DNA from: Streptomyces sp. SM10
GTDB lineage: Bacteria; Actinomycetota; Actinomycetes; Streptomycetales; Streptomycetaceae
NCBI RefSeq assembly: GCF_002910915.1
Contig: NZ_NEUF01000153.1
Span: 414-64,413, forward strand
Length of the DNA: 64,000 bases
Reading direction: 5' to 3'
In this document: positions 1 to 8,678 of the stretch, one piece after another
Layout of the letters: every line of letters starts with the position of its first letter
Numbering within the stretch: the stretch's first letter is position 1
The notes under the pieces: generated by a model
Databases searched by the model: none
Told to the model about the DNA's origin: nothing
Seen by the model: only the letters and a program-made list of their open reading frames with translations
Made by a program: the position numbers and the translations under genes

Positions 1-1463
1 GCCTCGGCCGTCTTCGCCGACACCACCCACGGCACCACCGGCACCACGACGGGGCCCGAGGAAGCCACCTTCTCCGCTAGAGGCGCCTGCTCGAGGATCA
101 CGTGTGCATTCGTGCCGCTCACGCCGAACGACGAGACACCCGCCCGCCGACGCTCACCGGTCTCCGGCCACGCCACCTGCTCCGTCAGCAGCCGGACGTC
201 ACCGGATTCCCAGTCCACCTGAGGCGTCGGCTCGTCCACGTGCAGCGTCTGCGGCAGCACACCGTGCCGCATCGCCATCACCATCTTGATCACACCGGCC
301 ACACCGGCCGCGGCCTGGGTGTGACCGATGTTCGACTTGATCGACCCGAGCCACAGAGGCAAGTCGTCCGGACGTTCCTGCCCGTAGGTCTCCAGCAGCG
401 CCTGCGCCTCGATCGGGTCACCCAGCGTCGTCCCCGTACCGTGCGCCTCCACCGCGTCGACTTGTGAGGCGTTCAGGCCCGCACTCGTCAATGCCTGCCG
501 GATCACCCGCTGCTGGGACGGACCGTTCGGCGCGGTCAGACCGTTCGACGCACCGTCCTGGTTGATCGCAGAACCACGTACCACCGCCAGGACCTCATGG
601 CCGTTGCGCCGTGCATCCGCCAACCGCTCCACCACCAGGACGCCGACACCCTCCGACCAGCCGGTCCCGTCGGCGGCCGACGAGAACGACTTGCATCGTC
701 CGTCGCCTGCGAGGCCGCGCTGGCGGCTGAAGTCCACGAAGGTGCCTGGTGTCGCCATCACCGTCACACCACCGGCCAGGGCCATCGTGCACTCGCCCTT
801 GCGCAGCGACTGCACCGCCAGGTGCAGGGCGACCAGTGACGACGAGCACGCCGTGTCAACCGTGACGGCGGGGCCCTCGAGTCCGAAGGTGTAGGCCACT
901 CGGCCCGATACGACGCTGCCTGAGTTCCCGACGCCCAGGAACGCTTCCACGCCCTCGGGCACCGCCGCGAGACGGGCCGCGTAATCGTGGTACATCAGCC
1001 CGGCGAACACGCCCGTGCGGCTGCCGCGCAGCTCAGCGGGGTCGATGCCGGCCCGCTCGAACGCCTCCCACGAGGTCTCGAGCAGGAGTCGTTGCTGGGG
1101 GTCCATCGCCAGCGCCTCACGCGGCGAGATGCCGAAGAACCCGGCGTCGAACTCACCCGCGTCGTGGAGGAATCCGCCTTCTTCCGTGGCGGATTTGCCG
1201 TCCTGGCCGGAGTCGGCGTCATAAAGATTTCCGAGATCCCAGCCACGGTCGGCCGGGAATGCGGAGATGCTGTCGGTGCCGGCGGCCACGAGCTGCCAGA
1301 GGTCTTCGGGGCTCGCCACTCCACCTGGATACCGACAGCTCATTCCCACTATCGCAATGGGCTGCTGATCCTGGGCCTCGATGTCCCGGAGGCGCTGGCG
1401 CGTTCGGCGCAGATCTGCGGTCGTCCGCTTCAGGTACTCACGGAGCTTCTCTTCGTTGTCCAC
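1..1463 (-). CDS. Type I PKS, N-terminal part (docking helix and KS), runs off the left edge
   Basis: This is the first ~487 residues of a modular polyketide synthase. The GTG start at 1463 is followed by a charged helical segment (MDNEEKLREYLKR), a typical N-terminal docking domain that would accept the chain from an upstream PKS subunit. A complete ketosynthase follows: the active-site Cys is at about residue 206 in DTACSSS, and the two catalytic His are in VEAHGTGT and KSNIGHTQA. The KS closes with the usual GTNAHVILEQ. The AT and later domains lie outside the window. It lies downstream of the AHBA-loading PKS on the same strand, so by collinearity it probably carries the third extension module. 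The start is reliable because upstream sequence lacks PKS similarity. Confidence 0.93.
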   Translation of the reverse strand, partial: MDNEEKLREYLKRTTADLRRTRQRLRDIEAQDQQPIAIVGMSCRYPGGVASPEDLWQLVAAGTDSISAFPADRGWDLGNLYDADSGQDGKSATEEGGFLHDAGEFDAGFFGISPREALAMDPQQRLLLETSWEAFERAGIDPAELRGSRTGVFAGLMYHDYAARLAAVPEGVEAFLGVGNSGSVVSGRVAYTFGLEGPAVTVDTACSSSLVALHLAVQSLRKGECTMALAGGVTVMATPGTFVDFSRQRGLAGDGRCKSFSSAADGTGWSEGVGVLVVERLADARRNGHEVLAVVRGSAINQDGASNGLTAPNGPSQQRVIRQALTSAGLNASQVDAVEAHGTGTTLGDPIEAQALLETYGQERPDDLPLWLGSIKSNIGHTQAAAGVAGVIKMVMAMRHGVLPQTLHVDEPTPQVDWESGDVRLLTEQVAWPETGERRRAGVSSFGVSGTNAHVILEQAPLAEKVASSGPVVVPVVPWVVSAKTAE

Positions 1464-1700
1464 TCAACCCAACCCGTCGCGGCGGTCAGCAGGTGAATTT
1501 CGACCCACCGTCAAAGGTCCGTCAACACGGAAAATCGGCTCAGCAGTCAGCGCGTTTTCCTTACGGTTGATTCGCGGTGCCGCTACTCCGAAGCACTCCG
1601 CAGCATTCGAATTGTTTCCCCTTACTCGGGGAATCTACGGGGGGTCTGCAGAACCGGACAACCCCTAGGGGGTTGGCTCAGCCCCCTACCGCGAAGCCCC
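1464..1700. promoter_or_regulatory. Intergenic region upstream of the second PKS gene, with CCCCTA motifs
   Basis: This non-coding stretch separates the kinase gene from the PKS gene at 1463. It contains a near-palindrome centred on CCCCTAGGGG (about 1659-1676). GCCCCCTACC occurs twice as a direct repeat (1681-1690 and 1696-1705), the second copy overlapping the kinase stop codon. Related CCCTA elements lie upstream of the other two transcription units of the cluster. A regulatory role is inferred; no clear -10/-35 was found. Confidence 0.4.
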
Positions 1701-2591
1701 CTACCCGGGGTGTGTGCCCCGAGCGAGGAGTACGGCGCCGCGCAGGGAGGACAGGCCGCCGAGTGACGCGGCGCGTACGTGGGCAACGGGGTGTCCCGGC
1801 CTGGCGAGCGCGTGCGCTCTTCCGGCCACCGTGTCGACGAATCCGGGGAGCCCGTCGGCGAATCCGCCACCGATCAGGACCAGTGCGGGACGGACGAGTT
1901 CGTTGAGGTTGACGATCGCCACCGCGAGAGCGTCGCAGCTCTCTCCGATCGCTGTGACGGCCCAGTCCCGTTCGTGACGCAGGCCGTCCGCGAGCTGGGC
2001 GAACGTCACGGGCTCGCCTCGCAGGCGGCCGGCCCGGCGCAGGGTCGCAGGACCGGAGGCGACGGCTTGTACGCAGCCGCGCCGTCCGCAGTCGCACCGC
2101 GGGCCCTTGGGGTCGACGATCACATGGCCGACCTCGCACGAGCCTCGGGCTGTCCCGGGGCAGAGACGCCCGTCGAGGACGATGCCGCCGCCGACACCGG
2201 TGCCGACGCCGAGGTAGACGACGTCCTGGCAGTCCGCTTCGTCCGCCTCCGCGAGGGCCGCAAGGTCTCCGTCGTCCGCCCAGAGCACCGAGCTTCGGGG
2301 GAAGAGACAGCACAGCGCGGCTCGAAGGTCCAGTCCGGTCCAGCTGGGGCGGCCGGGCCAGGTGGTGACGAGGCCCTCCGGGCCGACGGTCGCAGGCATG
2401 GCGACGCCGACCGCCCGGACGGACTGCGTGGTGTCGTCGAGCAGCGCACGGACGTTCCTGGTGAGAGTCTCCAGGTCGTCCGCGACGCTGCTGGTCCGCG
2501 GCCACGGGAATACCGCGCTGCGTGGCGTTGCACCGCCGTCGGTCTGCAGGGCGACCTTCGTGCCACCGACGTCGATTCCCAGGTAGGTCAC
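1701..2591 (-). CDS. ROK-family sugar kinase, candidate kanosamine 6-kinase (RifN type)
   Basis: A 296-residue ROK protein. The N-terminal ATP-binding DVGGTK is at residues 7-12, and the C-terminal half has the ROK zinc signature CDCGRRGC. In many ROK enzymes the signature is followed by a Glu contacting the sugar; here the sequence is GCVQAVASG, so Gln seems to occupy that place. In AHBA clusters RifN phosphorylates kanosamine at C6, feeding the aminoshikimate pathway, and an AHBA synthase lies in the same gene block, so this role is likely but inferred. The GTG start overlaps the stop of the upstream YceI gene by 4 bases (GTGA), implying translational coupling. A plain glucokinase is the main alternative. 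Confidence 0.82.
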   Translation of the reverse strand: MTYLGIDVGGTKVALQTDGGATPRSAVFPWPRTSSVADDLETLTRNVRALLDDTTQSVRAVGVAMPATVGPEGLVTTWPGRPSWTGLDLRAALCCLFPRSSVLWADDGDLAALAEADEADCQDVVYLGVGTGVGGGIVLDGRLCPGTARGSCEVGHVIVDPKGPRCDCGRRGCVQAVASGPATLRRAGRLRGEPVTFAQLADGLRHERDWAVTAIGESCDALAVAIVNLNELVRPALVLIGGGFADGLPGFVDTVAGRAHALARPGHPVAHVRAASLGGLSSLRGAVLLARGTHPG

Positions 2592-3127
2592 GCCGTCGAG
2601 GCGACGATGTCGAGCGTGAGGGTCAGGTAGCGGGCGGTCATGCCCTTGTCGGCGGTGATGCCGAAGGCGTACCGGTCGATCTTCGTGGTGGCCCGGAAGC
2701 TGATCTCTTCCGCCCCGCTCCTCGCCTCGCTCCTTGCCTCTTCGATGAGGAGTTCCACCGGCCGGGTCGTGGCACGGACGGTCAGTTCGCCGTGCAGGCT
2801 GTACGAGCCCTGCGACTCGCGTACTGCGTCCGAGGTGAACGAGATGTGGGGGTGTGCTGCGGTGGCCAGGTACTTGTCGGAGCGTACGACGTTGTCCCGT
2901 GTGTCGTTGCCCGTGGTGAAGCTGGCGGCGTCGATGACGGCCGTCGCGTCGGATTCCGCGGCCTCGGCCGCGATCCGGATCCGGCCGCTGAGGACGGAGA
3001 AGGAGCCGTCGACACCCGCGAGGCCGAAGACGTGCCGGGTTCGGAAGGTGATGGTGCTGCGGCCGGGGTCGATGGTGTAGGTGCCGGGGGCCGGCACGGT
3101 CAGGGAGTTCGCCGCTGTCTGTGACAC
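2588..3127 (-). CDS. YceI-family protein (lipid-binding-like fold)
   Basis: A 179-residue protein of the YceI family. The typical start TYTIDPGRSTITFRTRHV is followed by GSFSVLSGRI and a C-terminal half ending in DKGMTARYLTLTLDI. Family members form an extended lipocalin-like beta barrel that binds isoprenoid or other hydrophobic ligands. No signal peptide is visible, so a cytoplasmic location is likely. The GTG start has an AGAGG-like SD. The gene is coupled to the ROK kinase by a 4-base overlap inside an ansamycin gene block, where it could bind a hydrophobic intermediate or product; that role is only a suggestion. Confidence 0.85.
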   Translation of the reverse strand: MSQTAANSLTVPAPGTYTIDPGRSTITFRTRHVFGLAGVDGSFSVLSGRIRIAAEAAESDATAVIDAASFTTGNDTRDNVVRSDKYLATAAHPHISFTSDAVRESQGSYSLHGELTVRATTRPVELLIEEARSEARSGAEEISFRATTKIDRYAFGITADKGMTARYLTLTLDIVASTA

Positions 3128-3172
3128 GTTGCTACCTCTGTCGGGGGGCGGGGGCGTGCGGGGGAACGGAAG

Positions 3173-6025
3173 TCACCCGCAGTCGAGTTGGGCTCGTTCA
3201 GTCTTGACCAGATCACTGCGGAGATCCACAGGCAGGTCCTTCCGGCGTTTCACCTTGAGCTTCCGGTAGACGCGGGTGAGATGCTGCTCTACCGTGCTCG
3301 CGGTGATGTGGAGCTTGCTCGCGATCTCGCGGTTGGTGCAGCCCATGACGGCCAGCGAGGCGACGCGCCGTTCCGATCCGGTGAGTGAGGGGATCCCGTC
3401 GGTGCTGCCGGAAGCCGTGTCCGGGTTGTTGCAGTCACCGGACGCCGCGAGGAGTTCCTTCGCCAGCGGGCCGGCGTCGCACAGGTCGGCCACGTGCCAC
3501 GCCCTTCGGAAGACCATGCGGGCCCGCCGGTACTCCTCGAGTTGGTAGTAGCTCCGGTTGAGGTCGACGAGGGCTCTCGCCTGCTCGTAGCGGTCGCCGC
3601 AGTCCTCCAGCAGATCGAGCGCCTCGGTGAGCAGGTCGGGGCGTCTGGCCATCGGGCCCGTCGCCGCGAGCAGGCGCAGCGCGGAGCCTCGGATGCGCGG
3701 CCTGTCCGCCCCCGCTGAGGTCAGCTGGTCGTGGAGGAGCCGCTTGGCCTGGTCCCGGTTGCCGAGCCGTAGCCAGGCTTCGGCCGCGCCGGTCCGCCAG
3801 GGCACGAGGGCTGCTGCGTCGAGGCCCCAGCTGCGCATGAGTTCGCCGCAGGAGATGAAGTCGGCGAGGGCGGCGTGCGGGTGATCGGTGGCGAGGTAGT
3901 AGTGGCCGCGGGCGTGGAGGTAGTGCAGCCCGTAGCGGCTCTGGAACATGCCGTCGGTCGCGGAGTACGTGAGGTGCTTCGCGGCTTCCTCGTAATCGCC
4001 CATCCTCGTCACGGCGAGGATGAGGCTGCCCAGCGGGAAGCCGATCGCGACGCCCCACGCCTGAGGTGGCAGCTGGGCCAGTGCCTGCCGGGCATATGCG
4101 GCTCCAGCCGCCAGGTCGCCCTGCCTGACAGCGATCTCCGCACGCGTCGCGGAGGCCATCGCCGACCAGACGGGGGCCTCCCGCGTGTCTGCCTCGGCCA
4201 GGAGCTTCTCGCACTGGTCGGCCGCGCTGCGCAGGCGTCCCGCACAGATCAGGCCGAGCAGGGCCAGCTGTACGGCTTCCTCGGTCCAGGGAGACGTACG
4301 GCCCAGGCCGAGACCGAGGCCGTCCAGGACTCGTTCCGCACGGTCCGCGGCGGGGTCGCCAGGCCCGTCGGTCAGCAGCCCTGCCAGTTCGGCGGCCGAC
4401 CGCAACCACGGATCGCCGTGAGGATCGGCGAGGGTGGGTGGTCCTTCGCCGGCGGACGCGGGTCCCTGGTGTCTGCGGGCGAGCTGGGGGTGGGTGGCGG
4501 CCAGCCACAGTTCGGTGTTCCGCGTCGGTACGACGTGCGCGATCTCGCGCGTTTCGGTCCGGGCGTCACGGATTCGTTCGAGAACGGGTCTCGCCTCGCT
4601 CGTACGGCCGTGCCAGAGCAGGTGCCGGAGCAGGACCAGCAGGTCGCCGTGGGCCAGCTGGCCGGTGTCCGCCGCCGCGGCCAGCGGAGTGAGGTGCCGA
4701 GCGGCCGCGGAGGGGTTGAGTTCCCATTCGGCCTGGGCCAGCCGCGCCCTGATGCCCGGCCGTTCCTGCTCGTTGCCGCAGGATCTGTGGGCGAGCGCGA
4801 GGCATTCCGTCGCGAACCAGGTCCTGCCCCCGAGCAACGCCTGATCGGCGGCCTCCAGAAGCACCTGGACCGCCCACTGGCCCTGCGTGTGCTTGGACTC
4901 CACCAGGTGGTGGGCAACGGTCATGACAGCTGCGCCCCGTGCGTGCATGAGCTGTGCTGCGCGGCGGTGCAGGGCCGCCCGGTCCGGGGCCTGCAGGCCG
5001 TCGAGAATGGCCGAGCGGGCCACCGGATGGCGGAACACGCCGTTGTCGGTCAGACCGGCCGCTTCCATGTCGTGAAGGGCGCGGCCGACCGCCTCCGTAT
5101 CGGTTCCGGCCAGTTGGGCCAGCGCCTTGACGTCTCCCTCCTGGTCGAGCACCGCCAGGGCGCGCGCCACGTAGGTGATGACGGGCTTGTCCCGGTACAG
5201 GCAGTTGAGCAGGGCCAACCCGTAGCCCTGGGGCCTTGCCTCTCCGGCGAGGTGGTGGTCCTCGATGAGGGCGTGCAGGAGCAGGGGGTTGCCGCCGCTG
5301 ATCCGGAAGAAGTCGTCGACGCGCCAAGGGGCGGCCGGGCTGTCCGGCTGCTGCGGTGGCCCGTCCCCCAGCTCGACGGACGGGCCGGAGGGACGGTCAC
5401 GGAGCACCTCGGCGACCCCCGCCCGGGTGAGCGGTGCGAGGCGCAGCCGGTGGAACTGCGACTGTCGCCGCAGTTCGGCGCGGAACGGGGAGTGCTGCGC
5501 TCCGAACTCCGCGTCCTCGGTCAGAACCGCCAGGATCCGCGCGGATCCGATCCTGCGCACGATGTGGAGCAGACAGTGCAGGGACGAGTCGTCGGCATGC
5601 TGCACGTCGTCGACGGCGATGAGCACCGGTGACTCCGAGGCGAGGTCGAGCAGTACGGCTCCGAGGCCCTGGAACAGCTGGACGGCTTCCGGCTCGACGG
5701 TGTCGTGGTGGGTCCGGGGCAGAGCGTCCGATGCGGCGCCCTCCTTCAGCAGCTGTGCCGCCCGGTCGGCGATGTCCAGGGGCAGGCTGGCGCTGTGCAG
5801 CAGCTGGGTGAGGACTCCGAGGGGCAGGGCGCGTTCCGCGCGCGAGCAGGTCGCGCGGAGCACGACGACGTCCGTCGAGGCACGCTCGGTGAACACGCGC
5901 AGAAGCTCTGTCTTGCCCGTGGTGACCGGGCCGTCGAGCACGACGACGTGTCCCCGTCTTCCACGGCACTCGTCCAGCAGCCCGTCCAGAGACCGCACGT
6001 GCTCGTCACGCTCGACCAAACGCAC
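3173..6025 (-). CDS. LAL-family LuxR transcriptional regulator
   Basis: A 950-residue large ATP-binding LuxR regulator, of the MalT/GdmR kind. The N-terminal AAA/STAND ATPase has a Walker A GPVTTGKT (about residues 32-39) and a Walker B-like VLIAVDDVQHAD. A long helical TPR-like middle region follows. The C-terminal LuxR helix-turn-helix has LTGSERRVASLAVMGCTNRE and ITASTVEQHLTRVYRKL. LAL proteins are common pathway-specific activators in ansamycin and macrolide clusters (for example GdmRI/RII), so this is the probable cluster activator. It is transcribed in the same direction as the structural genes, between the methyltransferase and the YceI gene. The shared CCCTA repeats are possible targets. 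Confidence 0.93.
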   Translation of the reverse strand: MRLVERDEHVRSLDGLLDECRGRRGHVVVLDGPVTTGKTELLRVFTERASTDVVVLRATCSRAERALPLGVLTQLLHSASLPLDIADRAAQLLKEGAASDALPRTHHDTVEPEAVQLFQGLGAVLLDLASESPVLIAVDDVQHADDSSLHCLLHIVRRIGSARILAVLTEDAEFGAQHSPFRAELRRQSQFHRLRLAPLTRAGVAEVLRDRPSGPSVELGDGPPQQPDSPAAPWRVDDFFRISGGNPLLLHALIEDHHLAGEARPQGYGLALLNCLYRDKPVITYVARALAVLDQEGDVKALAQLAGTDTEAVGRALHDMEAAGLTDNGVFRHPVARSAILDGLQAPDRAALHRRAAQLMHARGAAVMTVAHHLVESKHTQGQWAVQVLLEAADQALLGGRTWFATECLALAHRSCGNEQERPGIRARLAQAEWELNPSAAARHLTPLAAAADTGQLAHGDLLVLLRHLLWHGRTSEARPVLERIRDARTETREIAHVVPTRNTELWLAATHPQLARRHQGPASAGEGPPTLADPHGDPWLRSAAELAGLLTDGPGDPAADRAERVLDGLGLGLGRTSPWTEEAVQLALLGLICAGRLRSAADQCEKLLAEADTREAPVWSAMASATRAEIAVRQGDLAAGAAYARQALAQLPPQAWGVAIGFPLGSLILAVTRMGDYEEAAKHLTYSATDGMFQSRYGLHYLHARGHYYLATDHPHAALADFISCGELMRSWGLDAAALVPWRTGAAEAWLRLGNRDQAKRLLHDQLTSAGADRPRIRGSALRLLAATGPMARRPDLLTEALDLLEDCGDRYEQARALVDLNRSYYQLEEYRRARMVFRRAWHVADLCDAGPLAKELLAASGDCNNPDTASGSTDGIPSLTGSERRVASLAVMGCTNREIASKLHITASTVEQHLTRVYRKLKVKRRKDLPVDLRSDLVKTERAQLDCG

Positions 6026-6087
6026 CCTTCCACCCCTGCCCTTGCACGGTTGTCACTGGCCCGGATGGTCCCGCATCCGGGTCATGC

Positions 6088-6981
6088 TCAGATCGTCGGC
6101 TTCTTGGCGACCGCGATCACGTAATCGATGGTGTCCAGCTCTTTCTTCAGTAGTTCCTGGTCACTCCAGTTCTGGCTTATTCCCTTGTACTGGGTGGGGG
6201 TGATCAGGTTCTTGTATTCGGTGCTCGCGATCTTCTCCACCATGAACGTGCGGTACTGCTCCCACACCCGGTCCCGGATCGAATCGACCCGGTTCTCCTC
6301 GAAGCCCGCCTTGGCCAGCTTGTCGGCGTAGACCCCCGAGGTGTACCAGTTCTCCTCGTCGTAACTGAGGAGAATCCAGCTGAGTGCGCGGGACTTGAGT
6401 TCCTTGCGCACCACTGTGTCGTGCGTCGGGAGGACGTCCGCGACGGCGAGTACACCGCCGGGCCGCAGCACTCTGAAGGCTTCTTCGAAGAACGCACTGC
6501 GCGGGTAGAAGTGGAATGCGGATTCGAGGGCGACGACTTTGTCGAAGGTGTTGTCCGGGAAAGGGATGTCCGTGGCGGAGCCCTGCTGGAATTCGAGTCG
6601 GTCCTCGAGCCCTTCCCTCTTGGCGCGAGCCTGTGCGGCCTCTATCTGGTGCGGGGTGATGTTCAGGCCGTGGATCTTCTTGGGCTGCCGGTTGCGGATC
6701 CAGGAGAAGTCCTGATCGCCGTAGCCGAAGCCCAGGTCCAGCACCGTGTCCCCGGCCTCGATGCCGGCTGCGGCACCCAGCCGGGTGGCGAGCTCCTCGG
6801 CGGCCTCGTCGAGGCTGTCGCATCCGTCGTTCCAGTAACCGAAGTTGCAGTACGTGGTGGTGCGGTCGACGAACTCGAAGCTGGGGGGCATGAACTGGTA
6901 GAGGCGCCGGGTCCGCTTGACGGGGTCACCCGTCGAGATCATCTGGATGAGCTTCCCGAACTGTTTGGCCGCTTCCAACAT
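6088..6981 (-). CDS. SAM-dependent class I methyltransferase
   Basis: A 297-residue methyltransferase. Motif I is VLDLGFGYGDQDF, and post-motif residues and FRVLRPGGVLAVADVL mark the Rossmann fold. The start at 6981 (MLEAAKQF) is chosen because a GAAAGG SD precedes it and sequence further upstream has no similarity to such enzymes. It resembles the small-molecule O/N-methyltransferases of AHBA clusters such as Rif-Orf14 and MitM, judged from memory of the motifs. Given the adjacent FAD hydroxylase, O-methylation of a hydroxyl on the ansamycin is the most likely job. The site cannot be deduced. Confidence 0.88.
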   Translation of the reverse strand: MLEAAKQFGKLIQMISTGDPVKRTRRLYQFMPPSFEFVDRTTTYCNFGYWNDGCDSLDEAAEELATRLGAAAGIEAGDTVLDLGFGYGDQDFSWIRNRQPKKIHGLNITPHQIEAAQARAKREGLEDRLEFQQGSATDIPFPDNTFDKVVALESAFHFYPRSAFFEEAFRVLRPGGVLAVADVLPTHDTVVRKELKSRALSWILLSYDEENWYTSGVYADKLAKAGFEENRVDSIRDRVWEQYRTFMVEKIASTEYKNLITPTQYKGISQNWSDQELLKKELDTIDYVIAVAKKPTI

Positions 6982-7015
6982 GGCGGTACTGCCTTTCGTG
7001 AGGTGGTGTAGGGGT

Positions 7016-8635
7016 TCAGAGCGTGGTACGGCCGAGACGGCCGCGCAGGTCGTCGATGAGCGCGGCCAGGTCGTCGGGACCATGTGCGGCTCCGAAGAGG
7101 TAGAAGTCCGGGCGTACGAGCATCCCGACGGCCCCGTCCGGTCCTGGGCCGGGCAGCCCGGCCAGATAGGGCAGGTACAGGTCCTCGGCGTCGACGACCG
7201 CGTGCCCCCCCGCCTTCTCCGGCGCGGTCTCCGCAGGCAGTACGTGCACGAGGTGGCACCCGAGGGTGTCGAGGAAGTCCAGGTCCGCCGAGTCGAGGAG
7301 CAGGCGCGGGTCCTCGGTGCAGAGCAGGGTGAAGCCGGTGCCGACGACGTCGTCGAGGAGTCCCCGGGAGCCGCCGCGTACCACCTCCGCCTGCGGTACG
7401 AGCTGGCCGGCCGACCGTGTCCCGTCGTCGGCGGCTGCGCCGGTACGGAGGAAACCGCCGCTGAGGGAGTCGGCCAGTTTGGGCCCGTCGGGGGTGGCCT
7501 GGTCCCGGCCGCCGCGGGCGCGCATACGGGCGGCGAGCATGAAGGCGTCGCGCCCGGCCGCGGCGGCGCGGTCGGTCTGGCAGATGACGTTGCCGAGCGC
7601 GATCGACGTCTCGATGGCAGGCCGTACGTGTGCGCTGCGTTCGACGGCGTAGGTGTCGAGTAGTTCCTCGTCCGCGAGGCCGCCCAGGACGAGGTTCAGC
7701 TTCCACGCCAGGTTGGCCGCGTCGCGGAAGCCCGAGCACATGCCCTGCCCTACGAAAGGCGGCATGACGTGTGCGGCGTCGCCCGCGACCAGCAGTCTTC
7801 CGGAGCGCCACTGGTCGGCGCAGGTGCCCCGCGTGGTGTAGACGGCGTGCCTCTCCAGAGTGGCGTTGTCCGGGGTGAGGTCGAACAGCCCCAGCAGCCG
7901 CCATACGGTCGCCTTCTGACCGAGTTCCTCGATCGTCTCACCGGGCATCCGCATGAACTCCCAGCGCCGGTGCCCCGGGCCTGCGGAGACGGCGGTCCTG
8001 GGCCGGGCGGGGTCGCAGATCTGCAGGTTGTTGGGCGTGTACTCGCGCTTGTCATGAGTCACGACGTCACAGATGAGCCAGTCGTGCGCGAACCCGTAGT
8101 CGGTGACGGTCGACTGGATGTGCCGTCCGACGAAGCTGTTGGCACCGTCGCAGCCGATGACCCAGCGGGCCCCGTACGTGTGCCGGTTGCCGTCCACGTC
8201 CTCCGCGACCACTTCGACGCGGTCCTCGTAGCGGGTCAGCTCGACCGCCGTCCGGCCGCGGTGCACGGTCACCCCGGGGAGTTCGGCGCCACGTGCGGCG
8301 AGGGCGGCCTCCAGACCGGGCTGGTACATCGAGGTCGACTCGGGCCAGCCCGAAGGGCTCTTCCCCGGCACCTCCATGTGGATGAGGGTCTGTCCGCGGG
8401 CGTTCTCCCAGACGTACTCACCGGTTGGTTCCCGGACGTCCTCGAGGCGGTCGGCGACACCCACGGCGGCGAGGATGCGGGCGGCCTCGCCGTCGTACGC
8501 GACTGCGCGGGGCATCGGATAGGGCTGCGGCCAGCGCTCGACCACGGTGACCGTGCGGCCGTGCTGGGCCAGCAGGATCGTCGCCAGTTGGCCGACCGGG
8601 CCGTATCCGACGATCAGCACATCGGAGTTCACCAC
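7016..8635 (-). CDS. FAD-dependent aromatic monooxygenase (Rif-Orf19/GdmM type)
   Basis: A flavoprotein hydroxylase of about 539 residues, MhpA/PheA class. It has the N-terminal FAD motif DVLIVGYGPVGQ, the middle VIGCDGANSFVG and the GD motif RLLVAGDAAHVMPPFVGQG, followed by a thioredoxin-like C-terminal part. The GTG at 8635 is preferred: AGGGAG lies 8 bases upstream and the FAD motif begins almost at once. In ansamycin clusters these enzymes hydroxylate the AHBA ring, on the nascent chain or on the product; they trigger naphthalene ring closure in rifamycin and quinone formation in geldanamycin. Placement directly after the loading PKS fits this. It may act during chain extension. Confidence 0.9.
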   Translation of the reverse strand: MVNSDVLIVGYGPVGQLATILLAQHGRTVTVVERWPQPYPMPRAVAYDGEAARILAAVGVADRLEDVREPTGEYVWENARGQTLIHMEVPGKSPSGWPESTSMYQPGLEAALAARGAELPGVTVHRGRTAVELTRYEDRVEVVAEDVDGNRHTYGARWVIGCDGANSFVGRHIQSTVTDYGFAHDWLICDVVTHDKREYTPNNLQICDPARPRTAVSAGPGHRRWEFMRMPGETIEELGQKATVWRLLGLFDLTPDNATLERHAVYTTRGTCADQWRSGRLLVAGDAAHVMPPFVGQGMCSGFRDAANLAWKLNLVLGGLADEELLDTYAVERSAHVRPAIETSIALGNVICQTDRAAAAGRDAFMLAARMRARGGRDQATPDGPKLADSLSGGFLRTGAAADDGTRSAGQLVPQAEVVRGGSRGLLDDVVGTGFTLLCTEDPRLLLDSADLDFLDTLGCHLVHVLPAETAPEKAGGHAVVDAEDLYLPYLAGLPGPGPDGAVGMLVRPDFYLFGAAHGPDDLAALIDDLRGRLGRTTL

Positions 8636-8678
8636 GTCTGTATCTCCCTGAACTCTGCGGCGGGGACCCGAACGGTGT

